The notes under the pieces are model-generated. The model was given only the letters and a program-made list of their open reading frames with translations, did no database searches and had not been told where the DNA came from. Source: Rhizobiales bacterium IMCC20636 (GTDB taxonomy: Bacteria; Pseudomonadota; Alphaproteobacteria; Rhizobiales; GCA-2746425). From it: a stretch of 64,000 bases of DNA. The DNA is taken from NCBI GenBank assembly GCA_016865015.1, contig CP018226.1, positions 3,069,001 to 3,133,000 of the forward strand, read 5' to 3'. Below are positions 35,580 to 43,576 of the stretch, in pieces. The position numbers and the translations under genes were made by a program. The stretch's first letter is position 1, and each line of letters begins with the position of its first letter.

Positions 35580-36685
35580 TGCAATGGTCGCCGGAACAGG
35601 AACAGGCCCTTTCGCTTGTATCTGAATGGTTCAAAGACAGTGCTTCGCAGGTGTTTCGTCTGTTCGGCTATGCCGGCACAGGCAAAACCACCCTCGCCCG
35701 GCATCTGGCCGAAGGCGTTGAAGGACCGGTTGAGTTTGCCGCCTTTACCGGCAAGGCGGCGCAGGTGCTGCGGGAAAAGGGCTGCGATGATGCGGGCACA
35801 ATTCACAGTCTGATTTACCGTCCGGACGAAGAAACTGGTGCCGACCCGACCTTCACCATCAACCGTGACAGTCCGGCGAGCAAAGCCGATCTGATCATCA
35901 TTGATGAATGTTCCATGGTTGATGAGGAACTGGGGCACGATCTGCTGTCCTTCGGCACAAAAGTTCTGGTGCTTGGCGATCCGGCGCAATTGCCACCGGT
36001 CAAGGGTGGTGGTTTCTTCACTGAGCATGAACCGGACTTTCTGCTGACCGAAGTTCACCGGCAAGCCCGTGACAATCCGATCATTGAAATGTCGATGCGC
36101 ATTCGTGAAGGTCTGAAGCTGGATTACGGCCAGTATGGTGAGAGCCAGATCATTTCCCGACGGGACATTGATTCAGACCTGATGATGGAAGCCGATCAGG
36201 CGCTGGTGGGCCGCAATGTGACACGCATGAACTACAATGCCCGCATGCGCGCGCTGCAATCTTATGATGGTTCGATGCCACATCCCGGTGAACGGCTGAT
36301 ATGCCTGCGCAACAACAAGAAAAAAGGGCTGCTGAATGGCAGCCTCTGGGTTGTTGCAGCCGCGAAAGAGGGCCGCGCCGGGCTATATGATCTGCGCATT
36401 TTGCCCGACCCGCCCCCTATCATACAGGGTGTCAAATCCCGCCAAACCCGCGTGCGGGTACGCCCAGAGTTCTTTCAGGGCACGGAAAGTGAACTGTCAT
36501 GGCCTGAGCGGCGCAAATCAGACGAATTTGATTTCGGCTATGTCCTGACCGTACACAAGGCGCAAGGGTCGCAATGGGACAATCTTGTGCTGTTTGACGA
36601 GAGCTTTGCCTTTCGCGAGCATCGTGAACGCTGGCTTTACACAGCGATCACGCGTGCGGCCAAAACACTGACCATCGTTCGCTGA
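35579..36685 (+). CDS. RecD-like SF1B DNA helicase
   Basis: 368 residues. Walker A GYAGTGKTT at 30-38 (AAA_30), Walker B LIIIDECSMVDEEL near 105, DPAQLPPV motif III, and the UvrD_C_2-type motif TVHKAQGSQWDNLVLF and AITRAAKTL at the end. It is a compact helicase with no RecB or RecC partner here, and moves probably 5' to 3'. The start ATG overlaps the uup stop, so uup and this gene are coupled. Convergent with folD. Confidence 0.87.
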   Translation: MQWSPEQEQALSLVSEWFKDSASQVFRLFGYAGTGKTTLARHLAEGVEGPVEFAAFTGKAAQVLREKGCDDAGTIHSLIYRPDEETGADPTFTINRDSPASKADLIIIDECSMVDEELGHDLLSFGTKVLVLGDPAQLPPVKGGGFFTEHEPDFLLTEVHRQARDNPIIEMSMRIREGLKLDYGQYGESQIISRRDIDSDLMMEADQALVGRNVTRMNYNARMRALQSYDGSMPHPGERLICLRNNKKKGLLNGSLWVVAAAKEGRAGLYDLRILPDPPPIIQGVKSRQTRVRVRPEFFQGTESELSWPERRKSDEFDFGYVLTVHKAQGSQWDNLVLFDESFAFREHRERWLYTAITRAAKTLTIVR

Positions 36686-36694
36686 CAACCTTGT

Positions 36695-37612
36695 TCAGAG
36701 CGAGAGAGCGGGCTCCAGATCCGGTCTGCCAGAAGCACGGGCGGCAGCTGTTGCCGTATTGGCCATCAGCATGGCAATCGTCATCGGTCCCACACCGCCG
36801 GGAACAGGCGTAATAGCGCCAGCAACGCCGCGTACGTCATCAAAGTCGACATCACCGACCAGCCGGGTTTTCCCCTCGCCCTTTTCCGGGGCATCGATGC
36901 GGTTGATGCCAACATCAATGATTGTCGCACCAGGTTTGATCCAGTCAGCCTTGATCATTTGCGGTCGGCCGACAGCGGCCACAAGAATGTCGGCTGTGCG
37001 GCACAGAGCCTCAATTTCCCTGGTTCGGCTGTGAGCAATGGTGACGGTACAGCTTTCCTGCAACAACAGGGCTGCTGCGGGTTTGCCCACAATGTTGGAG
37101 CGACCCACGATAACAGCGTTCAGACCGCTCAGATTATCACCCAACGCCTGTTTCGCCAGCAACAAACTGCCAGCCGGTGTGCAGGGAATCATGGCACGGG
37201 AGCGGTTTCCTGAACTGAGCAGCCCCACATTGATCGGATGAAAACCGTCAACATCCTTCTTGGGTAAAATCGTTTCGATGACTTTTTCTTCCGAGATATG
37301 CCCCGGCAATGGCAGTTGCACCAAAATGCCGTGGATATCCGGGTCAGCGTTCAGACTCTCAACCAGCGCCAGTAGGTCTGCTTCGCTGACGGAAGCTTCC
37401 AGACGATGGGTGCGCGATAAGAATCCGCATTCCTCTGCCTTTTTGCCCTTGGAGCGAACATAGACCTGACTGGCAGGATCTTCACCGACAATGACAACTG
37501 CGATCCCTGGGATGGTTCCGGTCTGTTTAGTCAGGCGAGCAGTCGCAGCCTTCACGGTTTCGACTACTTTATCGGCAAGCGCCTTGCCACTTATTGTCTG
37601 TGCATCTGACAT
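36695..37612 (-). CDS. folD: Methylenetetrahydrofolate dehydrogenase/cyclohydrolase
   Basis: 305 residues, FolD length. Conserved [20 protein letters not shown] with the catalytic Tyr and Lys ([11 protein letters not shown]), [29 protein letters not shown] and [15 protein letters not shown]. It makes 10-formyl-THF from 5,10-methylene-THF in two steps. Isolated gene, convergent with the helicase gene and divergent from adenine deaminase. Confidence 0.93.
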   Translation of the reverse strand: MSDAQTISGKALADKVVETVKAATARLTKQTGTIPGIAVVIVGEDPASQVYVRSKGKKAEECGFLSRTHRLEASVSEADLLALVESLNADPDIHGILVQLPLPGHISEEKVIETILPKKDVDGFHPINVGLLSSGNRSRAMIPCTPAGSLLLAKQALGDNLSGLNAVIVGRSNIVGKPAAALLLQESCTVTIAHSRTREIEALCRTADILVAAVGRPQMIKADWIKPGATIIDVGINRIDAPEKGEGKTRLVGDVDFDDVRGVAGAITPVPGGVGPMTIAMLMANTATAAARASGRPDLEPALSL

Positions 37613-37746
37613 AACAGGTCCGATCCTTATCAGTTTAGAGATTCAGTTGCTCCATCTGGCGATACAAACCATGTGCCATTAAGGTTTGCAATGCAGCAAC
37701 ACCTTATAGATAAAATACGATGTGGCATGAACAGCCAAGGGACCGA

Positions 37747-39462
37747 ATGATGAAAAGCAAACTGAAATCCAGAATCCAACAGGCCAAGGGTGATGAGCCA
37801 GCAGACCTGGTGATCAAGAATATCCAGACGCTGGATATCATTACCGGCGAGCTGTTTGCCGGTGATATCGCGATTACCGGTGATACAATTGTCGGTGTTG
37901 CAGAAACCTATGCTGGGCAAACGGAACTGGATGGCAGCGGACTTGTTGCGGTGCCCGGTTTCATCGACACGCATCTGCACGTGGAATCCTCTCTGGTAAC
38001 GCCGCTGGAGTTTGACCGTTGCGTGTTGCCGCATGGCGTCACCACCGCGATTTGCGACCCACACGAGATTGCCAATGTATTGGGAGCCGAAGGCATCCGA
38101 TATTTTGTGGATTGCGCTGAACAGACCATCATGGATTTGCGGATTCAGCTGTCTTCCTGTGTTCCTGCAACAACCTTCGAAACATCTGGAGCTGAACTCT
38201 CTGCAAAGGATCTGCAGCCATTCATGGACCACCGCAAAGTCATTGGCCTGGCGGAAGTCATGAATTTTCCCGGGGTTCTGGCCGGCGATCCGGATATGCT
38301 GGAGAAGCTCGCTTTGTTTGCGGATCGACCCAAGGACGGCCATGCCCCCCTGCTCTCGGGCAAGCCGCTCAATGCCTATTCAGCCACCGGCATTGCCACC
38401 GAACATGAAGCCACCACCGCAAAAGAAGCGCGGGAAAAACTGCGCAAGGGCCTGACGATCCTCATACGTGAGGGGTCGGTTTCCAAGGATTTGCACGCGT
38501 TGGCAGAAATTATTGATGAGAACACATCCAGTTTTCTGGCGTTCTGCACCGATGACCGCAATCCCATGGAAATCGCGGAAGAAGGTCATCTGGACTATAT
38601 GATCCGCACCGCGATTGCGCTCGGACGCCCGCTGCATCATGTCTATCGCCTCGCTAGCTGGTCCGCAGCAAAAGCATTCCGTCTGTCTGACAGAGGATTG
38701 ATTGCTCCAGGTTACCGCGCAGATATCGCCCTTGTGTCTTCGCTGGAAGAGTGTCGCGTTGAGCAGGTTGTGTCCGCAGGTCGGCTTGTGACTGAAGCTC
38801 TTTTTGAAACGCGCCGCAGCATTTCGCCTGTCGGGCGGAACAGCGTAAAGGCGGCGCAGGTGACAGCCGGTCATTTTGAAATGCCCGGTCCAGCACGGAA
38901 GATTTCCGTGATCGGTGTCGAGCCGGGATTGATCCTGACCCAACATTTAAAATGCCAGATTAGCGAAGCAAATGGGCACCTTGTCGCGGATGCCAAATCA
39001 GATTTGGCCAAAGTCGGAGTGGTGGAACGACATGGCAAAACCAATTTGTCAATTCCATTGGCTGGTCTTGGATTTGTGAGTGGTTTTGGGTTGGAAAAAG
39101 GTGCTTTGGCCTCTTCCGTCGGTCATGACAGCCACAACATTACGGTTCTGGGCATGAATGATGCCGACATGGCAATCGCGGTCAATCGGCTGACAGAATT
39201 GCAGGGCGGCTTTGTGGTTGTCTCGGATGGAAAAGTTCTTGCAGAGTTTGCATTGCCCATTGCCGGGCTGATGAGTGAGCTGCCTCACGAACAGGTTCAC
39301 GAAGGTTTGATCCCCTTGCGAAAAGCCGCCAAAATCCTTGGTTGCCGCCTTCCCGAGCCGTTTTTGCAGATCGCTTTCCTGCCGCTTCCGGTTATCCCGC
39401 ACTTGAAAATGACTGATAAAGGCCTTTTTGATGTAGACAGGTTCTGCCACGTCGATTTGTAA
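37747..39462 (+). CDS. ade: Adenine deaminase
   Basis: 571 residues of the amidohydrolase family. FIDTHLHVESSLVTP with His76 and His78, ICDPHEIANVLG, and the C-terminal ADE domain with GFVSGFGLEKGALASSVGHD (as separate parts). It deaminates adenine to hypoxanthine. Start at the first of two ATGs, 37747/37750, with AAGG before it. It stands alone between divergent folD and msrA. A purine-related link with the upstream pyrimidine locus is possible but not shown. Confidence 0.9.
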   Translation: MMKSKLKSRIQQAKGDEPADLVIKNIQTLDIITGELFAGDIAITGDTIVGVAETYAGQTELDGSGLVAVPGFIDTHLHVESSLVTPLEFDRCVLPHGVTTAICDPHEIANVLGAEGIRYFVDCAEQTIMDLRIQLSSCVPATTFETSGAELSAKDLQPFMDHRKVIGLAEVMNFPGVLAGDPDMLEKLALFADRPKDGHAPLLSGKPLNAYSATGIATEHEATTAKEAREKLRKGLTILIREGSVSKDLHALAEIIDENTSSFLAFCTDDRNPMEIAEEGHLDYMIRTAIALGRPLHHVYRLASWSAAKAFRLSDRGLIAPGYRADIALVSSLEECRVEQVVSAGRLVTEALFETRRSISPVGRNSVKAAQVTAGHFEMPGPARKISVIGVEPGLILTQHLKCQISEANGHLVADAKSDLAKVGVVERHGKTNLSIPLAGLGFVSGFGLEKGALASSVGHDSHNITVLGMNDADMAIAVNRLTELQGGFVVVSDGKVLAEFALPIAGLMSELPHEQVHEGLIPLRKAAKILGCRLPEPFLQIAFLPLPVIPHLKMTDKGLFDVDRFCHVDL

Positions 39463-39500
39463 GGCAAGACCGCAAACCAAATGCTGAAAGCGAGACACCC

Positions 39501-40109
39501 ATGCGCCTTTTGACCTCCATGCTGCTTGGGCTGGGACTACTGTCCAGCCCCACATTTGTTTCGCAGGCTTCAGCAGAAGACGGCACGGCTATTTTGGCCG
39601 GTGGTTGTTTCTGGTGTGTTGAGTCCGACTTTGATCATGTGAAAGGCGTCAAAGAGACGGTTTCGGGCTACATTGGTGGCTCGACGGATAATCCGACCTA
39701 CAAGACCCACAGCAAGGATGGACATCTGGAAGCCGTGAAGATTGTCTATGACAAGAGCCAGGCAGATTACCGGTCCCTGCTGGACGCATTCTGGCGTACA
39801 GTTGATGTGCTCGATGATGGCGGACAGTTCTGTGACAGAGGCAACTCGTATCGCACAGCGGTGTTCGTCGCGAATGATGAAGAGCGTTCCATTGCAGAGG
39901 CCTCCAAAGCTGACGCTGAGCAGGAACTGGGTCAGGAAATTAAAACCCGCATTCTTGACGCATCCGCCTTCTGGCCAGCGGAGGACTATCATCAGGATTA
40001 TTATGAGAAAAGTTCCGCCCGCTACAATTACTACCGCAAAGCATGCGGTCGCGATAAACGTGTGAAAAAGGTTTGGGGCGAGAGCGCGTTTCTTGGCATG
40101 GAGAAATAG
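39501..40109 (+). CDS. msrA: Peptide methionine sulfoxide reductase MsrA, exported
   Basis: 202 residues. AGGCFWCVESDF with catalytic Cys36 and a second Cys39, then GYIGG and the conserved GGQFCDRGNSYRTAVF and YHQDYY. The first 25 residues form a signal peptide ending ASA, so this MsrA should act in the periplasm, repairing methionine-S-sulfoxide there. It begins 38 bases after the ade stop. Most MsrA are cytoplasmic, so the signal is notable. Confidence 0.88.
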   Translation: MRLLTSMLLGLGLLSSPTFVSQASAEDGTAILAGGCFWCVESDFDHVKGVKETVSGYIGGSTDNPTYKTHSKDGHLEAVKIVYDKSQADYRSLLDAFWRTVDVLDDGGQFCDRGNSYRTAVFVANDEERSIAEASKADAEQELGQEIKTRILDASAFWPAEDYHQDYYEKSSARYNYYRKACGRDKRVKKVWGESAFLGMEK

Positions 40110-40203
40110 ACGAAGAGTTTGAGAAGGTGATATTTGCGCTTTTTTGGCTTTTGGGCTTTAGTCTTGATCAGTCAGTTACAGTTAGAGCGAAAGCGATGTC
40201 TTG

Positions 40204-40611
40204 ATGCCGATTTTCGATACTACGCATGCCGATCTTGTCGTTGCTCTTATCGGTGAGAAATCAGACACTCAGCCTATATTTGGCTTGATGCCGCAAAAGA
40301 TTGCTGTCGTTCATTTCGAAGACAGCAATGCCTGTCTTGCGAAATTCAAGATCGGCCGCCCATTCCCTGCTGAGTTCATTCTGTTGGACACAACGATTTC
40401 CGTTGAGGAATCAGAGCGCTTTCTGGTGAATTTCCGCAGCGATAGTGCTTTCAAGAAAATTCCTGTCGTTGTTCTGGTCGACAGTGACGATGATGAGACA
40501 GCCCAGAAATTTGGAGCCCTTGGTGCGAATTCCAGTCTTGCAAAGCAGGACGTTCTTGCTGATCAGGGCAATCTGTCACAGATCATTACCGACTATTGGA
40601 TGGGTGGCTGA
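40204..40611 (+). CDS. Degenerate response-regulator receiver protein
   Basis: 135 residues with the strand-helix order of a CheY-like receiver. The phosphoacceptor site is present (FILLD62TT), and Lys114 is in the position of the conserved Lys, but the N-terminal acidic pair of a normal receiver is missing (ALIGEKS) and the usual Thr/Ser strand reads VVLVDS. No output domain. It could be a signalling adaptor or a phosphate sink without normal Mg2+ binding. The start is ATG 40204 (a TTG directly before is less likely). It stands alone. Confidence 0.6.
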   Translation: MPIFDTTHADLVVALIGEKSDTQPIFGLMPQKIAVVHFEDSNACLAKFKIGRPFPAEFILLDTTISVEESERFLVNFRSDSAFKKIPVVVLVDSDDDETAQKFGALGANSSLAKQDVLADQGNLSQIITDYWMGG

Positions 40612-40624
40612 ATAGCCTTTTCCG

Positions 40625-40653
40625 GGTCCCGTCGATCAATTTATCGCGGGACC
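40625..40653. terminator. Weak hairpin after the receiver gene
   Basis: Seven-base arms GGTCCCG and CGGGACC with a 15-base loop, 13 bases after the stop at 40611. The downstream T content is low, so this is a weak candidate. Confidence 0.3.
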
Positions 40654-40750
40654 GGTTTCCTGTCGCGTGTGAAACCTCTATATGAGCTACTCTGGCCTAC
40701 TTCCCAATTAGAGGTTGCGCCGCTCCGTTTCACCGAAACCCGGATTTCTC

Positions 40751-43417
40751 ATGTCACCGCAAAACCGTCGTAAAAAAGCAATACATCTCTCCGACTATCA
40801 CTCCACTCCATTTGCGATTGACCACACCGAGTTGCTATTCCAACTCGGTTCCGAGGTGACAGACGTGACGGCAGAGCTGACGATACGCCGACGCGCGGCA
40901 GCTGCCGAAAAAGCGTCCCTTGAGTTTGACGGGGATGATTTGGTTCTCGTCTCTCTTGAGATCGACGGGGTGCCATTGGCAGAGCGCGATTATTCTGCGA
41001 AACCGGACAAATTGACAATCTATCACCCACCTGAGAGCGGCGACTTCAAGCTGAAAATCGTAACCCGGGTAAACCCAAAAGCCAACAAGCAGCTTATGGG
41101 CCTGTACCGGTCCGGCTCAGCCTATTGCACACAATGCGAAGCGGAAGGGTTCCGGCGGATCACGTATTTTTACGACCGGCCTGACGTGCTGAGCACCTAC
41201 ACGGTACGGATTGAAGCTGACGTCCACGAAGCGCCATACATGCTGTCCAATGGCAACATGGTCGAGCAAGGGGTTCTGGACGACGCCAAATCACCTTCCG
41301 GTGCCAAGCGACACTTTGCGGTGTGGCATGATCCCTTCCCCAAACCATCGTATCTTTTTGCACTGGTGGCCGGGGATCTGGCCTGTGTGGAAGACAGTTT
41401 CACCACGCAAGGTGGACGCATCGTCAAACTGCAGATTTTTGTCGAGCATGGCAATGAAGGCAAATGCGCCTATGCCATGGATGCATTGAAGCGGTCCATG
41501 CGCTGGGATGAAGAGCGGTTCGGACGCGAGTATGACCTTGATATATTCATGATTGTCGCCGTTTCTGACTTCAATATGGGCGCAATGGAAAACAAGGGTC
41601 TGAATGTCTTCAATGACAAATATGTCCTGACCGATCCTGAGACTGCGACAGATGCAGATTATTATGGTGTTGAACGTGTGATCGCACACGAATATTTTCA
41701 CAATTGGACAGGCAACCGGATCACCTGCCGTGACTGGTTTCAATTGTGCCTCAAAGAGGGCCTGACGGTTTATCGGGATCAGGAGTTTTCGGCCGATATG
41801 CGCTCGGCACCGGTTCAGCGCATCGGAGATGTCCGCTCGCTGATCGCACGGCAGTTCCCTGAAGATCAGGGGCCTCTTGCGCATCCCGTGCGGCCTGATG
41901 TCTATGAAGAGATCGATAATTTCTACACCGCCACGATTTACCAAAAGGGTGCTGAACTCGTACGCATGCTGGCCACGATCCTGGGTCAGAGCGGCTTTCG
42001 CAAGGGTATGGACCAGTATTTTGAACGTCACGATGGCGATGCAACGACGATCGAAGCCTTTCTGGCCTGTTTTGAAGAGGCAAATGAGACTGATCTGTCC
42101 AACTTCTCGCATTGGTATCACCAGCCTGGAACACCTGTGGTGAAGGTTGATGAAATCAGCATGGATGACGGCAGCCGACGCCTGACGATCTCACAGCGGT
42201 TTTCAGAATTGCCGCATTTCACAGAAGACCGACCGGCCCTGACGATTCCGCTGGCGTTTGGATATGTCGGTGCTGATGGACAGGATGTTCCTGTCGTCGG
42301 CAGCAATGGCGAAACGGACATGATGCTGTTGACGGAAAAGGCGCAAGGTTTCCGGTTCGACAATGTGCCGTCAGATGCCCGCCTGTCTATCAACCGGAAC
42401 TTTTCAGCTCCCATAGTGCTGGAGCAGAAACAAGCGCCGGACGATCAGGTCTTCATTGCCGAATTTGATGCTGATCCATTCAATCGCTGGCAAGCTGTTC
42501 AGGACCTTGCCCTGTCATCCCTGAGGACGGCCAACACAGCTATCCTTGCCGGTCAGAAGCCCGAAGCACCGCTGCCGCTGGTGGCGGCCCTGCGGTCCGT
42601 GCTGGGCAACACGGCGCTGGACAACAGCTTCAAGGCGCAATGCTTTCAACTGCCGACACATCAAGCGGTTGCCGAGGCCATTGGAGACGGTTTCAACCCG
42701 GATGCGATATCCAATGCGCACGCCTATATCCGCACCTATGTTGCTCTGAGTCTGGAAGAGGACATGATGTCTTTCTATCAGCAGGCTCTGACCCCCAATG
42801 ATACAGCCACCGACGCCGTAAACGCTGCTCGCAGAGCCTTGATGAATGCAGTCCTGAATTTGCTGGTTGGAACGGACAAGGACGACTGTGCAGCGCTTGC
42901 AGCGACCCAGGCGATGACTTCGCATAACATGACCGACCGCATGGGGGCTCTCATTGCACTTTGCCAACAGGGCCGTGCGGAACGGGCCCAGCCTTTGGTT
43001 GCCATGTATGAGCAGTTTGATGGCAACGGGCTGGTGATGGACAAATGGTTGGGTTTGCAGGCAACCACCAACAGTGATGAAACGCTCAGCACTGTGCGCG
43101 CGCTGTTGCATGATCCGGTTTTCAGCATGGAAAATCCGAACCGGGTGCGCGCTCTGATTGGCGGCTTTGCCTCTAACTTTCAGCAATTCAATCGCATGGA
43201 TGGAACCGGCTACCAGTTCCTGACCCGCCAGGTTGGCGCGCTGGATCAACATAACCCGCAGATCGCCGCTCGCTTGCTGGAAGGGTTCAGATCGTGGCGC
43301 AAACTGGAATCTGGGCGCCAGCGCCTGGCACGAGTGGCACTCGAGAAACTGCGCGATCAGAGCGACCTGTCATCCAATGTTTCGGATATTGCAAACCGTC
43401 TGCTTGGAGACAAATAA
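40751..43417 (+). CDS. pepN: Aminopeptidase N
   Basis: 888 residues, M1 metallopeptidase. GAMEN at 277-281 binds the substrate amino group; HEYFHNWTGNR (His313, Glu314, His317) is the zinc site. The C-terminal half has the helical domain of the bacterial PepN type. It removes N-terminal residues from peptides in the cytoplasm; no signal peptide. ATG at 40751, 12 codons after a non-ATG alternative. It ends 20 bases before a strong terminator. Confidence 0.93.
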   Translation: MSPQNRRKKAIHLSDYHSTPFAIDHTELLFQLGSEVTDVTAELTIRRRAAAAEKASLEFDGDDLVLVSLEIDGVPLAERDYSAKPDKLTIYHPPESGDFKLKIVTRVNPKANKQLMGLYRSGSAYCTQCEAEGFRRITYFYDRPDVLSTYTVRIEADVHEAPYMLSNGNMVEQGVLDDAKSPSGAKRHFAVWHDPFPKPSYLFALVAGDLACVEDSFTTQGGRIVKLQIFVEHGNEGKCAYAMDALKRSMRWDEERFGREYDLDIFMIVAVSDFNMGAMENKGLNVFNDKYVLTDPETATDADYYGVERVIAHEYFHNWTGNRITCRDWFQLCLKEGLTVYRDQEFSADMRSAPVQRIGDVRSLIARQFPEDQGPLAHPVRPDVYEEIDNFYTATIYQKGAELVRMLATILGQSGFRKGMDQYFERHDGDATTIEAFLACFEEANETDLSNFSHWYHQPGTPVVKVDEISMDDGSRRLTISQRFSELPHFTEDRPALTIPLAFGYVGADGQDVPVVGSNGETDMMLLTEKAQGFRFDNVPSDARLSINRNFSAPIVLEQKQAPDDQVFIAEFDADPFNRWQAVQDLALSSLRTANTAILAGQKPEAPLPLVAALRSVLGNTALDNSFKAQCFQLPTHQAVAEAIGDGFNPDAISNAHAYIRTYVALSLEEDMMSFYQQALTPNDTATDAVNAARRALMNAVLNLLVGTDKDDCAALAATQAMTSHNMTDRMGALIALCQQGRAERAQPLVAMYEQFDGNGLVMDKWLGLQATTNSDETLSTVRALLHDPVFSMENPNRVRALIGGFASNFQQFNRMDGTGYQFLTRQVGALDQHNPQIAARLLEGFRSWRKLESGRQRLARVALEKLRDQSDLSSNVSDIANRLLGDK

Positions 43418-43436
43418 GACCGCCGCTGAACGGGAT

Positions 43437-43480
43437 GGCGAATCAGAGAACCGGCCTGATTCGCCGTTAACCTTTTTTTT
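43437..43480 (+). terminator. Terminator of pepN
   Basis: Perfect inverted repeat of 10 bases, GGCGAATCAG (43437-43446) and CTGATTCGCC (43456-43465), then eight T from 43473. Each arm includes a GANTC site. Confidence 0.85.
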
Positions 43481-43576
43481 CATTTTACCTCTGGACATGC
43501 TGATTCGCATCGATTCAAATGACAGTGATTCGGCAGGGTGCAGTCGCCGGTTTAAACATTAAAATCGAGGGTATTC

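Noticed and set aside
41291-42121. 276-codon minus-strand frame opposite pepN
   Set aside because: Shadow of the conserved zinc-site region of aminopeptidase N.
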